This document shows, in pieces, positions 1-13,963 of a stretch of DNA of 64,000 nt. Every line of letters begins with the position of its first letter. Position 1 is the first letter of the stretch. The translations under genes and the position numbers were made by a program. A model generated the notes under the pieces. That model had not been told where the DNA came from. It did no database searches and saw only the letters and a program-made list of their open reading frames with translations. Origin of the DNA: Fasciolopsis buskii (lineage: Eukaryota; Platyhelminthes; Trematoda; Plagiorchiida; Fasciolidae). Where the stretch lies: positions 87,130 through 151,129 of the forward strand of contig LUCM01004008.1 of the NCBI GenBank assembly GCA_008360955.1. The letters are read 5' to 3'.

Positions 1-2922
1 TGAAAACCGAGAAAAGATAGAAGAGAACTAAGGAGTACAAATTATCGATCTTCTCAAATGATTCTCAGATTCAAAATATTTTATTCCCATTTATAAATAT
101 CCATACGCGTAGCGTTGCTTTTGGATCATAGTAATCAGATACGAATAACCAAGCACAGGTTGACTTACATACTTTGAACTCCAGTGGGTCTAGCTAAACA
201 TCCTTCCACGGTTGAATAGCGAGCGTGAATAGGGAACCACTACTAGTCGAAATTCTACTCGTCGATTAGGGTGAAGCTAACGGAATAATCATGATTCATA
301 AAAATGTAAGTTACATGAATGTAATATCTCACACTTTAAATGATTTCTATTGATCGGACTTGTTTGATTACTTCCCCTCTCTGTTAGACCGCGTACTACT
401 ATAGGATATGGTTCTGGAGACAGTTAAACTGAGAACATACCCTAGAGACCAAATGCTAGAAATGCAACTGCCAAGTATCTTTGTTCTGATAGTCAATGGA
501 AGAGTTCACTAGTAATTCGCCGTGCGAAATTGCATTTGTCAGCAGCTGAAGAAAATGTGACTAATTTTCCCCTCTCTTTCCAATCCCCGTTCCTGTCGAT
601 ATCAGAGTTGTTATTGCAATTGCCGCCAATACTACTACTATCACTATTGCGACTGTTATTACCAGTACTGCTCTTCCTCTTCTCCCTCCTCATACCATTA
701 CTATTACTATTAGTATTACCAATACTACTGCCACTACCAGCACAGCGCGAACGATGAGTCCCAGCTTAGGATCAACCTAACCTGACTTTACCAGGGTATC
801 TACTAGGTTTTCTAATTTTTTTGTCAATAAGTAACAAAAGGTCAGAAATGAATAACTTATGAGTTCTTTTTTCTACATGAGTAGAAAGGAATCAAACGTG
901 TTACCAATTACCATACACTGGTATGTCACTCAACCCACAGGTCGCCGTATTTTTGTTTTGATTGCATTAGTGATCTGGTTGGCAGACATTTTACAGACTT
1001 TCGGTTCACGAGAACACTTTGATTTTGTGCGCCTCCCAAAGGACGTATGCATCCCCGTCGAACATCGTGCGTCAAATACATTACGGCAACGATGCACTAT
1101 TACTCGTATCACGGTGTTATCTGATATCAAAAGCACTTGGGATATACTAGTGCAAGTGAATCAGACGAAGAAGGCATTTAAACTTCGTGATACATTTCGT
1201 GAAGTAAGCATCCGTGATAGTCGACGAATGAACTTATCCAAATAGGGGAAAACATTTGGTTCATATATGCTTGTCTGTCACTAAGAGAAGAAAGTTCGAT
1301 CTATCTGTCTTTTTTTCGGTTAACCCACAATAACAAGTGGTTCGTATTCTCATTAAGCACCGGTGAAATAAATGTTTTCACATATTTGGCCCCTTGTATG
1401 TTTGCACGTTTGTTTGCATATTCGTTTACTCATGAATAAACGAATACGGGAACGAAACAAAAAAGCGAACTGATGAAACGAGTGAGAATAGCAAACAAAT
1501 GTCTTGCAGTCAAAACGCGCGCATGAGCTGAGATGATCGTTTCAGTTTCTACAAATTTGCATGTGTCTGCATGCGTGTACGAATGAGTGCGAGAACAGCG
1601 TATGGTATAGTGTATGGTATAGTAATCATCACCACCTAGTTTGCGAGATTAACTGGCTGTCTACAGCGGTTCACTAACCTCATCTGTCATTTGAATCGGT
1701 GGACAATTGTTGTTTATCGTTAAACGTCCGCATGTGCCTCTTCCTTTTTCGTATCCAATTCTGTTCATTGACCAAACTTTATGGGGTGTTAAGTGAACTA
1801 CCGTCCCGTGTGTGCGTGTTTGTGTGTTTGTGTGTGTATGTATGTATGCATGTATGTGCGTGCAACCTCGAAAAGCATTAGGCTCGCACGATCAAATAGC
1901 TTGTTGCACAAAAATCAGGAGCCATTGAACTGCAAGGTAAGTGATTACTCAACTTCTGGCTCGATTTGGTACGGGGTATAGAACACGTAGAACGTAGGTA
2001 ATGTGTTCCGAACAGACGATGTGCTGTTTGTAATTTTTCCGCGACAACGAATTCGTGTTTGCAAGCAACATTATCTATCTCCAATTGATGACTTTTTGTT
2101 TGGATGTGTACTTGTTTCCCTGTGTGTGTGTGTGCTTGCGTGTATTTGTGTTAAACGAACAAAAGTGAATGTTACCTCCGAGGCATGTGTTGTTGGTCGA
2201 CAGTTTTCCCATTCTTCTATTTACTTAACTGCTCCTCTCCATGTCCAACTCAAACTCCGGTGTCACAACAACACAACTATATTTTTTTTTGTTACCGCAA
2301 CTTACTCATGGGTCCTGTTTGCAGCGAGATCATTCGATTGTAGTGCCGTGAATTATCCACGGTATTCCCGTATCAGGCATCCCCCACACATGCAGCAACC
2401 AAACAATCAACCAACCAACCAACTAACCGATCTGTCTCTGTGTCTGACAGTCTGAACGCCTATTTAGAACATTTCTCCCGGTATGGTAAAAATGAGTTGA
2501 GCTTACGGTGCATTAGGAAAATTAGTTGGTCAGAAAAAAATCGCACATAATTCACTCCATCATTCATTTAGTCAGCCATACATGCACCCGTTGGCAAGCG
2601 CATACACACACATATACACACAAAAAAAGAAACTGACATTTGAAACTTTCCTGTTTATTTTTCTTTTTTGTTCCAAACGCTCTTCTCCAAGCAAACTTCC
2701 TGTACCCTCATAATTGTCAGCCTAGTTATGGTTCGGCGTATTTTATCTAGTAGACATTTTTACAGCCATCAAGTGACCTAAGTTCGATCTCAGACTTTGG
2801 TGGATAAATTTTGGGGTTTCTCTCTTCTTATCTTCGGATGTTTCGGCTGGAACGACCTCACTCACCTTCACCTGTTTGTCCATCAAATCAACTGTCCTTT
2901 ATTTCCTCCCTCTAACCACCAG
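1..2922. other. Gene-free stretch with low-complexity DNA
   Basis: I see no convincing gene here. Positions 600-735 are rich in TAT, TAC and CTA triplets. An open frame on the plus strand at 859-1245 (128 codons) lacks recognisable domains and good splice sites. A small perfect hairpin with 10-bp arms lies at 1419-1446. GT/ATGT microsatellites occur at about 1808-1860 and 2119-2150, and they generate spurious Cys/Val-rich open frames. Confidence 0.5.
1808..1860. repeat. GT/ATGT microsatellite
   Basis: Impure run of GT and ATGT units. It creates overlapping open frames rich in Val, Cys and Met that should not be read as coding. Confidence 0.85.
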
Positions 2923-2984
2923 GGCACACAATCGGACTTGGAAGATTCAATTAAACGGAAAGCATGGTTTCATTCCGGAAACAG
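2923..2984 (+). CDS. Candidate small internal exon, product unknown
   Basis: The segment follows a very good acceptor: a long pyrimidine tract (TTTATTTCCTCCCTC) runs into ACCACCAG at 2922. In one frame it reads GTQSDLEDSIKRKAWFHSGN, a charged, protein-like stretch. The proposed donor (ACAG followed by GTCCCC at 2985) is poor, so the end is uncertain, and the frame stays open further downstream. No neighbouring exon was identified to test the phase. It could be a chance open stretch in an intron. Confidence 0.22.
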
Positions 2985-5894
2985 GTCCCCACGGATAGAC
3001 GCCGTGGGTGTCACACGGGCAAATGCAATTTGCTTACCTCTTCATTACTTAAAAGTGCCTGTGTATTTGCCATGGGTGCTTCTACTCTGCCGCAGGGGAA
3101 ATGTGAAATCTGACTGTGCTCAGGGATGTATGTGTATATGTCTCCCACCAATTGTAATATCCTATCTGCAAAGCAAGTGGAATGATCAAGGCAGGTAGAT
3201 GTGGGTGAAACGTGACAGATTAATGGAACATTATCCTGTCTGAGTATGAATAAAATAGTTTTTTTTTATTAGTCCTCACGAATCCATATTTCGTGAACGT
3301 GGTGTTTGCTAAAGTGGTGGGAAAAATTACAGCCGATTCGCCCAATAATAATTCGCCATCGCTCTGGTTTAGTCATATTTCTCCCCGGGCAGGATTTCAG
3401 TTCATGCACCGTGAGGGAGATGCAAAGAATCATGAACACTAAGATATAATAAAAAAAGATAATATCACAGACCACAGGGGCATTTGTGCGACAGGTAAAC
3501 TAGCTGATCTTGACATTCCAGTTGGTGTTGAGTTATCGAGAGACGATTGGGATTCCATTATCAATGAAGTGAACCGAATCACATCTGAATAACAACTGCC
3601 ATTCAGGGAATTGAAGATGTTGATTCTTCTCGCACAAGAATCAATTAAGCCTAAATTACAATTTTGACACCAAGTATGATGTGAAGGAACGGATCGTTCT
3701 TGGGTCCTCCGCATAACTTAGTGTTTTACAACCGGCATAGAAAGGTTGAGTATTTAGCTCATGAAAAGTGATAATTCTTCATAGCTGTCGGTCCAGAATT
3801 GTTTCGACAGTACGCTTGATTTGAGCAAACCTTCCCAGCCCTTGATAAAAAGTAGAATGGAACTACCAGAAACATACACGTTTTGAGTAAGTCAAAAAAT
3901 TCGTTACACACAGCACGAACAAAAATCGAAATATGGGATGTCCAATCGACTTATCGCGAGGATATCGCCCACCTCAACAATATAATTTCCCGAAGAAATG
4001 AATGAAATATACGTTTGACAACAAGAATGAACATTTTTTCTCAGGGAAATGTTCACGGCCGATCATGGGCTACCAAACGCGAAAAAGACTGTCGATGGGG
4101 CGAAATCAAACCGACCGAATTTATGCCCAAAGGCTAATGTGTCGAACACCTGATTATCACCGGTCTCGATAATTCGACCCAGTTAATTCCAAAATATTTT
4201 TTTTTTGCCGTGAAATTACAAACAGTGATGACAGTTAAATCAGGATGAGTTAAGCTGTTCGGATTACGGTCAGTTAGAATAGCAGAAAAGTTGTCTTCTT
4301 TCCGCAAATTAGTACATCATGCTTTTGAGCCTACTGACCTGTGAACTGGGGGTGCCTATTCTGTGTGGCACTGAACCGCAAATCTTTTGGGGTAACATAT
4401 ATCCAGGTCATACACAATAATTATTCCACACAAATGAGAAGCGCAATGCCTCCGGGTCTGTATTTGGCACCGGGAGTCTTCTTATATTTGGGTGTATGTG
4501 TATGCGTTTACGTGTCTGAAGTATCAATGTGTATGCTCGTGAGACATCGACATAGATCCAAACAACAAGCGGCATTATCCAGGTTATAATATTACATCTA
4601 TAACGTTGTCCTCTTTTCAAGTCATCTGCTGAGAGGTTCAGAAATTGTAACAAGGTCTTCATAACTAGAGTTTGGCTGCGATTCCAGGTCAGTGCACGGA
4701 ATACCGCCACATTCAATCGTGCGTGAACACGCGTATCTGCCTATCTATTTATTTATCTAATCTATCCCGTAATCTTTGAGTCCCTCTCACTCATACACAC
4801 ACCCTCGGCCGCTTTACTTATCCTCATGATCAGTTAGCACAGACAGATAAATACATAATAGTACTCATCTTGGTGGTACCATCAGACACGTAACAAGTGT
4901 CCGATTGTCATCAGTTCTGTTTCGGTCACAACGAAGATGTGTGCCACAGGGCAATCTTTTCTCCCCGTCCCCTAATCATTCGGACCAAGGGAAGGAATGC
5001 TCATAAATATCAAGCTTCTAGTGGTTTGTGGATGAACGTGGTCCACGAAGAAGACCTATTGGTTCCTCTTAAAGATTGTGATCTTGGTTTTATTCAAGCA
5101 TGACATATGACCCCGTTAACTTGAGTAGTATGCCGTCGGTACTGAGTTGGTTAATGGTTCGTTCAGCTAGATGGAGAAATTCCGGTGGAAAAGTAGACAA
5201 ATTATGGTCCCGTTTTGAAGCACGGAATTCTCACTCAACGGGAATAACGACTTTTAACGATTCGGGACCATTTTGTGTTGGAATAAGGTGCATTGTAATT
5301 TGTTTCCAAGTGGTTTGACAATATTAGGGAGTTGTCGTTTTTGGCGAGTGTAGCTAAAGAAACAGGGATTGATCTCCAGTAGAGCGCATGGGAATATGCC
5401 TGTGAATTCATAGTCAGCCTAGAGCTTAGGGCGATACAGTCATATCTATTCACATAGGTGGCACTCTAGCCCCATCTTCGACTAAGCGAACATGCATAGC
5501 CATAGACAAGCCCAAGTAAACTAGAATAAATAACGGTAGTGATTTAACTACTGGGGATACATTTCTGCGAAATTGTATGCTTCAGATACTTAACTCAGTC
5601 GAAAATTTATGAATTTGACGCCAGCCAAGATAGAGAAATTACACTAGTCGTGAGAACACTAACATTTCCCCTTAAAAATCAAAAAAACTACTTAAAAAGA
5701 ACAAAACAAATCAATCATTTATGGCATCCTGAATTTCGAGAACAGTTATCATTAAGTTGGACTTAGTGACCACTGCACGGTACAACACATTGAGGTTGTT
5801 GTTTCAAAAAGTTGTTTCGATGACCACAATTTGGTTTGCAATAGTGAACGCCACGGAGAATCAGGAGCCGTTACTGGTGCTGCTAATGATAATG
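2985..5894. other. No gene recognised
   Basis: Short open frames occur on both strands, but none has a domain, a phase-compatible pair of splice sites or similarity to other parts of the window. Nothing else is supported. Confidence 0.4.
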
Positions 5895-6060
5895 CTCTTT
5901 AATGAAACGAAATTGTACTTTGTTTTCCAGGAATGATGGTGCTACGATAAACAGTGGGTTGCCTGTTGGGGGGAATTTGACTGGCGGTTGGAGGATTCGA
6001 ACCCGTAACTTTTACGTCCAAACTTCAAATCTTTGCCCATTTGATCACCGTCGGTAGATG
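5895..6060 (-). repeat. SINE-A copy 1, tRNA-derived, diverged
   Basis: On the minus strand a Pol III B-box (GGGTTCGAATCCTCC) follows GTTTGGACGTAAAAGTTAC. It leads into a body matching the copies at 8230-8412 and 30937-31109: CCGCCAGTCAAATTCCCC, then CAGGCAACCCACTG, then a CCTGGAAAA...TTTCATTAA tail. The A-box half is eroded (GATCAAATGGGCAAAG where copy 3 has TAGCCAAGCGG). The copy has clear substitutions relative to copy 3, so it is an old insertion. Boundaries are approximate. Confidence 0.6.
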
Positions 6061-8229
6061 ATTCGGATTATGATGATGACTTGTTTGATAATGATAATAA
6101 TTCCGATGGCGATGACGATGATCAAACTATCGTTCGCAAACGGTTGCATCAACTTCCCGAGCTTCGATAATGGCAATGCATTTCGCTGATGGTCGTCCTG
6201 TTATTACTTGATAAAAGTAGAAGCTGTCGAAGTACTAGGTAATTTGTGCGGATAAGTGAATAAAGAACTATCGGTAATATCAGTCTTGAAATATCGTGGC
6301 TATCGACTAGGTGCAGACAAGTACATGTAGTCAGTTACCAGGTGAAGATTTCACGTCACTCGCTGGCTTTTACTCACTTTTTCGAATAAGTCATGCACCT
6401 AGACATTCGATAAGACCAATTAGGCTGGTTTTTGATTGGTTGTCTGTACTCCATATTTGTTTAATTATATTGTTGTTAAAAGTTCATATAGCGATGTGGA
6501 AAGTCTCTCTGAAAACATGCCAATCAAACCTCCTCTGATAAATCCACCTATTCCGTGCGGTATTTCAATCAGGACGCATGTGCTTATAAATAAATCGTCT
6601 CATCACATGCCACTTTTATATTCATCAATGTCTGGCAACACATTGTTGCCCGCTTGACACTAGTTCGCTAATCAATCGGCAGTTTATAGTATGCTTGCAA
6701 ACTCACGCCTTAATGGAGGTAAACGAAAACAACGAACTTACAAGATACGGTGACATCATTGAAAGAACACATAGGACAACAACGAGAACTAAGAAAGCGA
6801 TAAGGAAGGACTCACAAGCAGTGGTGTCGGTTTGACAATGAAGACCAGAAATGACCATAGTAGCACGAATGATGTAAATCACATTTCTGGGTGCAAGCCT
6901 GCGAAGAAGACGAAGTGGATGCTACACTGCAAAAGTTGCTTATGTCTGGCTTATTTCGAATGAATTTTGCGTATTTTTTCACGGGTTACTTCCCACTAGG
7001 AACTGGATGATCAAGGTATCACCGATCTGGAACCATCCGTGTTTTCACATTTTCTGTCGGTGTCATCATAGTGTTTTCCCTATTTGGCATTTGTATTAAA
7101 CTTGATTCGCTATGTGACACTGATTACGAAATGCAGCGTATTAAAACACCAAGAGTTTTATGAATTGTTTTGTCGGAAATCGGGTACTATATTACAAACT
7201 TACAAAGTCCCATTTCAATACAAAAAGCAGTCGAATCAAGCAATTTTGAGGGGAAGAGATGGTCGTCATACTAGGCGAAAATACCGTCAACAATTTCACG
7301 CGGATCGAAAGTGATTTCTGCCTTGCAGCTCCTTAGTCGATGAATCATAAACTAATACCACTTATCAGACAATCAGTGCGGAACATAAATTTTTCATCCC
7401 TTTATTTTTCCACGAAATTTTCATGCATTTTTCAGCCACAAAATGTAATTACATGCTTTTCAGGACAGAAGATAGAAGAACAACTTGACGTGGTAAAAAG
7501 ATACCTATTGCCAATAAAATTGGTAAAATAAACAACTCGGCCGCGAGGCCTTAAGGATTTGATTTGATGGAACCCGATCAAACGCCAAAGTGAGGCAGCA
7601 AAGGCGTTAGGCATTTTCTTTATGATTTGTCTTCAGAACTTCTACAATCAGGCTCCTTGGATTGATCGACTAGCTGTTCACCATACGTGAACAAGTTGGA
7701 AATCACATCTGTTGCAATATGGTTCTATCATGCAACGACGCAATCAGTCCAGTCAGACTTGGTATGTTGCTACGGGGAAGAGAAGATTTGAGAATCAATC
7801 CTCCATTCATTATCTACAAAATAATTTCAGCTTTGATTCAACAAGCTAGAATACTTTCTCACAAGACACGTTTGCCGGTTTTCAGTGGTGCTATACTAAT
7901 CTGACTTTTGTTGTGTTGTCGTTGTTCAAATCATGCGGTTCCAGTTTTAACAAACGAAAGATGCTACGTTAAAACAGTTGATTGTCTAATAAGTGTAAAC
8001 TTTTTCCAGGTGCCAGTTGTGGAGGCGTTTTTTCAGTTATTTTCGTAAAGACTATCGGATCAGTCTAGTCGAATTATTCAGTTCCATTGGGCTGTTTGTT
8101 CTAATAAATAATAAAAAGTATTTCATTGTTACCGTTCGTTTTCTGGTTTGCGCAATCGTTACCTGCATCTGATTGACAGATTCAACATGTCACTGATATT
8201 TGGTTTTTCAAGTCATGGTACGGTTACGT
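6061..8229. other. No gene recognised; short Asp-codon-like repeat
   Basis: A short GAT-rich stretch at about 6060-6125 resembles in miniature the large array at 48.4-48.8 kb. Around 6751-6840 lies one member of a diverged interspersed repeat pair whose other member is near 13090-13170. No open frame here has supporting features. Confidence 0.35.
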
Positions 8230-8412
8230 TTATCTTTTATCTTTTATTTCTTCTACTAATGAAATAACAATGAACATCATTTTTCAGGAAGTTGATCGCG
8301 GTCAACAATGGGCTGCCAAATGGGAAAGTTGACCGGCGGTGGGAGGACTCGAACCTGCGACTTTCACGTACAAATGTCCCGACCTTTTCGGCTTGCCCAT
8401 CGTCGATACTGT
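8230..8412 (-). repeat. SINE-A copy 2, tRNA-derived
   Basis: Minus-strand copy of the SINE-A family. The head reads ATGGGCAAGCCGAAAAGG, then GTACGTGAAAGTCGC and the B-box CAGGTTCGAGTCCTCC. The body continues CACCGCCGGTCAACTTTCCC, TTGGCAGCCC and CTGAAAAATGATGTTCATTG, then TTATTTCATTAGTAG, and ends in a simple AAAAGATAAAAGATAAA tail. The tail and body match the copy at 30937-31109 almost base for base over the last 60 nt. That shared end defines the 3' boundary of the family. Confidence 0.75.
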
Positions 8413-11400
8413 GATTATTTTGACGTCTTTAGCCTCTGTCTCTCTAACTCTCTGGTTACTATCAGCAAAGGTCGGTACCAAATGCGATGCTTCCTTAATC
8501 GCAATGCCACATGAAATACGCTTAAATGTGAACTAGTCTTGTCAAATCCATTGGCGCATTTTATCCCAACCTAACTGCCTTATCATGTGGTACAGTTCAA
8601 TAACCTGTTAACTGTCTTTCCGGGTAGCTTGATGGCTAGAATCTTCAACTCCCAAATGTTTGTCACGGGTTTGCGTCCCACATCACGTGCGGCAGATAAG
8701 TAGTACGGATTAATAACAGAAAAGTTGTAACAGCTTCCAAATTCGCGAAGGAGTTTCCATTGTTGATCTGGGCATTGATACCACATGATAAATAATTTCC
8801 CGTAATATGCTACTCACAATGGAAAGGTGTTAATGTAAAATTTACTAACTAAAGACAACCAGTTGGAACAACAGATTAGTGGAAATAGTTTGCACAATTG
8901 TACATGAGTGTCCTAATTGCCAAACAACGAATTCGCTTCGATTAGCTTCGCCAATCGGATGATGACTGATAGACAAATAAATTTTGCTTTCGAACAAATC
9001 TTATTCCATCCAACTTTGTCTTGATGACGTTTAGAGAACCGATACACAGAAATGCCGGTGGAAAACTAATGCCAACTTGTCGTGATCAATGAGAACTGGT
9101 AACAAACGGTTCAGAATCCCCAAAAATAAAATGTTCTGTTCATGTGCTACTTACTCGAAATCCAGTGTTTTTGTGTTTTATTAACCTAGACATTCTCAAG
9201 TCCTTTGCACGGAGAAATGAATGGTTATCGGTATTTATGTTGGATAGTTTATTTTTACTAAAGTGTTCCCAGTCCAGTTGGCTATTTGCTTGTCTATATT
9301 CGGTTGTTAGTTTTTATCCCTGCTCACTTCACTTTCAGTCCGCTTTCATTTGGGCTACGAGGCTAAGGAATAACAACCAGGTATTTTGGCTATTTTTTTC
9401 GCATGTTTGTTTCTAACATCCTTTTTTGTTCATGAACGATTTGAATGTATTAATTATGTTGTTGTGGTACCAGAATGCACCAGGGAATTTCGACTTCCAC
9501 AAATCGACCTACACTCCCCATCCTTCACGGAAAACAGTGAACGAATACGCAACAAAGATAGTTACGTTCGTTTGTGAGAAGTAGAAAAAAAAATAACCGA
9601 TGCTTCGAAGTGGTATTCCCGAACGAGATTACCATACGCATTAGTATCACGGGAATTAGACGTTCTCAATACAATCCCCTCCTCATGCTTCAGCTGTCTT
9701 TACTCTCCCGTGGTTCTCAAGTCTTATCGTACGTTCACATTTGCCCGTGTTGAATTGGTTCCCGTGTCCCATTGTGTTCTGGTCATCTCTCTGATGGATT
9801 TTATTTATTGCTATTTAATTACATCCTTCTTAATCAAGCACATTTGTGGTGATTAGCTATGTCCCCTGGGCGAATGTCTGTACCACTGTGTACTCGTGTA
9901 TTTGAGTGTTCATCTGTGCCTGCACGTTCAAAATGTGAATAAGTTTGCCTGAACATCAGACAGACATGTTATCCACAGACTTATGGTGTGAGTAGAATTG
10001 CTGCTTTACTTTACCGCATTCTAGACGGCTTTTAATGTGTGTATGGCGTAGGAGTGGCTCAGCTGACCAGAAGGGGGGGGTTGATTATGCATGAGCAAAC
10101 CCTTAAGAACTAGCTAGGTGGGTGATCCGAACAGGTAGACGTAATTCGGGCTACCGGATAAGTAGCCTAGGCCTCCTGGCATGGCTAGTTGATCCGGCAC
10201 ATTGAAATGAGTGTAACGTAGAGTAGCTGAGGCAAGAATGGAAACTCGTTCAGTTTCTCCCTGTGCGAAACCGGAGACAGAGAGAGAAAGGGGAACTTTT
10301 TATTTTCACTCATTGATATCACTATTTGTTTCGAACAAACAAATAGATGAGTGAATGTGAATGTCCAGACTAACGTTAGACGGCTTAAGATTCTAAGGTT
10401 TAAATCGTTCCCACAGGGTATTCACAATTCGTTTTGAAGCTCCTGTTTTCGATTCCTGCCGCCGAGTGCGTATGTATGTGTATGTGTGTGTGTGTGTGAC
10501 AGGGAGAGAACCAGAAAGAAATGGTGAACGAGAACATGTTTTACTGTTTGCTTCCCCCTCTTTCTGTGTGCTTTCGTGTTTCCTGAGAAGGAGAAAGACT
10601 GTGCTTCGTTAGGACACGAAACGAAATGGAATCGAGATGGACCGAGCGGTCTGGCATAAGCGACCCGATTCTTCTGTTTCACGTGTGTCAAAAGGCGCAT
10701 CAGCATGAGCACATGCATACACACGGTCACGGCGTGTGTACGTTCCGATTAGCATATTTATTTGGGGGTATCGAGCAATGCCATATCTTTTTAGGATCGT
10801 GTCGGACCGTGCTACGGTCCGTCTTAAATTGTCCTTCACTCTATCGTCATTAGTATGGGAATACACCCACACGAGGGGTTGGTTGACACGACGTAGACGC
10901 ATCTGGCATGACATCGTAACCTGCGGGCAATTCCGTATTTACATGCACTAACACGCACAAACGTAGTTGGGTGGGATGAGGACAAAAATAAAGACTGGTA
11001 TACAGCATATGTATGCAGTGGTTAAGCTCATGACAATTATCAATCGGCCGATCCTCTGTCACATTGCTAATAACAATGACCATTATGATGCTGGCAGTTT
11101 TCATGCACTCGTGCATTCCATGTACCATGTGTAAATCTATTATGAATGAACACCCGGATAGTCACTACTGATCAGAATTTACTGAATGACTGGGAGTGTG
11201 ATAGGGTGGTCGAGTTATCTTGTCGACTAAGAACGATATGTGGAAGACCAAGGAATAACAGCGGGTAATGTGATTAGGTTAGAGAACAGATTCGAAGGAG
11301 TCATATTGTTACACGAAAGTGCACATACACACTGACGCACAAGTACCCGTACTCATAATTCAATTGAATTCGATTTTACAAGTGTGGGAGGGTGTGTGCA

Positions 11401-12819
11401 TGGGTGGAGTAGATTTTATGACGAACATAATTTCACTTGTACGGAACATCAAACTGGATTTGTAATGTGAATACCAATCTGCTTCGTCCTTTGCCAATTC
11501 CTGTCGTCTAGTGGTTTTCAGATATGACTATGACATGAAAATGTCTAGTCTGTTTCATTGGTTAGCGGTTTATAGGTGAAGAGCAAATATAACAGAATAG
11601 CGTATATTGATGTGTTGGCGATTTCTGATATACGCATTAAACGGAGTATTATCATGGATACTGTGTTCACTGGGACGATGGATTTTGAAATAGACGCAAA
11701 TAATCCGATAATAAGCCACACTATTTGCATAGTTGCAAAATCACGTTTGTTTTCAGTTTCCTACCCACAACGGGTTCAGTAAGGCTGGTATGCCCACACT
11801 TGGTTATACTTTTTATACGAATACAACTACTGATAACAATGGCAGTAGTTGCAGTGGTAGTGGTTGCGGAGTTTTCAGTAGATAGCTGTACATTTTATCA
11901 TAACGGAGACAGGCGAACCCATGCGAACACCCTAAACTTGAACTTGCGAGCAGGAATAGCGGTAAAAATCAGTCGGCCTAGGGTAGAATTCACTAATTCC
12001 CGATAGTATCAAGCATCAGTGAAGTTTTTTAAGTATCTCGCACAAGCATATATGAACTGTGTTTTCTACTTGATCATTGGTGTGACAGATTTCGCTACTC
12101 TATCATGAAGGACAATTTAATTCACTTATTATCGGTAGAAATAAACGGATAATGCTTTTGGTAGAAATGAATCTGTCCTTTTCATTGTACAAACTTTCAC
12201 GTGGTCGAACTGTTCGTCGCTTTGTTTTCAATGAATGGCTGCATACTGCATGTATCCCTAGATTAATTTGTCTGCATATCTTATTTCAATCTCACGTTGA
12301 TGGACTCGTAACCGCGGTAGATTTTACGTCGAACTGCTTACGGATAACTCGGTTAAAGACAACGAATTTCACAATGGATTGTTGATTTTGCTGTATCACA
12401 TTGCAAAGCAAGTACTGAAGTGATAATGTCTAAATAATCTACAGGCGCAAGGTATAGTGGCAGCCAAATAACTGATCGAACACGTCTCCGTAAGAAACGC
12501 AGTTATACGTCGAGGCAATTACGGTTCCCAACCGCACGTAGTTCAAACGGATTCCTGGTCAATGCAATTATAATTTGTATGACACCTTCGTTCTTCCGAT
12601 ACATGGTTGTTCTATCTATGACACTAAGCTAACACTGGTATGAGTACAGTCCGACGACCTACTTGAGATTTAAAGAGATGTGAAGAAAATCTAAACGAAC
12701 CATTGACATTTTTTTCTCGTCATTCACCAACTACTACTAATTATTAAGTTCATTTTAGGAGCTCACTCCGATCGTTCTATTGTCGTATAAATTTATTTCT
12801 ATTGCTTGTCACAAACCAG
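8413..12819. other. No gene recognised; GT-rich zone at 10.4-11.4 kb
   Basis: No exon chain was found. A GT microsatellite lies at about 10471-10499. A hairpin around 10325-10350 pairs CTATTTGTTT with its complement. Two overlapping minus-strand open frames of about 100 codons (10422-10914) arise mainly from CA/GT-rich sequence and are not called as genes. Confidence 0.4.
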
Positions 12820-12915
12820 ACCCATCCTAACCGCGAGCATCAGTTTGTTGCTAGTCGACTCCGTCTGACATCCTCCATTGTTGATGCGATTTGCTACCAC
12901 ACTTTAGAGGATAAG
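12820..12915 (+). CDS. Candidate internal exon (32 codons), product unknown
   Basis: The exon is bounded by an acceptor (TTTATTTCTATTGCTTGTCACAAACCAG) and a donor (GATAAG followed by GTTTCA). It is exactly 96 bp with phase 0 at both ends. The reading frame begins THPNREHQFVASRLR and ends YHTLEDK, a composition typical of a folded cytosolic protein. The donor matches the consensus weakly. It may be an upstream exon of the plus-strand gene whose exons appear at 24-28 kb and 38-45 kb, but no exon between 12.9 and 24.3 kb links them. The product was not recognised. Confidence 0.38.
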
Positions 12916-13963
12916 GTTTCATCGATAATGCGCGGTTATTGTGTTAATTATTGTTTTATTAATAGCATCGTAGCAAGTTGGACTTGACTTCGTCTTACAT
13001 TATGTTAATTTGGTTATTAGGCATTGCTCGAATGGTTGCTTAAGGTCGTTAGGTGAGATAAACAGAACACCGGGGACACGAGGCACGAAGACATCACTGA
13101 AACATGCTGCGGAACAGCGAACAGAAACGTACAAGATCAGGAATGACTTACAAGTAGTATGAATGAAACAAACTGAATTTCTGTGTACATTTCTACCAGT
13201 AAGATAAATAAAGGTATTAAATAACATAAGTCCTTCATTTTTGATCTATTTTCGTTGGAATTTGTTTGCTTGTTCCCATTTGATTGGTCGATCGAGGAAT
13301 TATTGATAGAGGGCAAACCAAGGGCGCTTGCCTACTGAGATAACAATAAACGAGTGAGGGGAAACAAACTGAATTCACTATGTCATTTTCTCTAGATGGA
13401 CTGACAAAAGCACGTGCTACTCAATTCAGTCCGACTAAATATGATGGAGTCCGTGATGTGACATTCCATTCTAGTGTCCATGTTTAGTACCTACCAAAAA
13501 AAAACAGTCCACATTGCAGGTGCCATTTACAGCTCAAGTGAATTTCTGTGCTGCAGGTTTGGGAATGTCTTACGACTCGTGATTCAAACGATGACATGAT
13601 ATATTCCGAGTGGATTCTTTTCTACAAACGAGACCCTTTAAATAATGCATGGTTTTAGGACATTGAAATTGTCGGACTATTTCATTCTGATTTGACCTAC
13701 AGGGTACAACGACAATCGACCACAAAAGATTTGTTCGGGAGGGATTGTATCCGTGGTACAAATAAAAAGTAACTACTGCTAAACATTTTGACTGAACATG
13801 GAAAATCTTTGAAGCGAAATGGGCACACCCGCGTACACGCAACTGCATGATTGGTGGGATACGGACGTAACAGTGTGGCAGTAGCGTTGGTCTAATCAAG
13901 TGGCATATGAAAGTACTAAGTTGGATTGAGTAAACTGAGGTTTTTAGTAGCAGGAGATTAAAT

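Noticed and set aside
859..1245. 128-codon plus-strand open frame starting MSSFFYMSRKE
   Set aside because: No domain, no splice or promoter evidence, and the opposite strand is also open over much of it. The length is possible by chance in this window.
2003..2455. 150-codon plus-strand open frame
   Set aside because: Open because of GT and T-rich runs; the Cys/Val stretches are repeat-encoded.
12285..12400. Possible integrase-like fragment (LLTDNSVKDNEFHNG)
   Set aside because: Resembles the TDN region of retroelement integrases over a few residues only; no neighbouring motifs.
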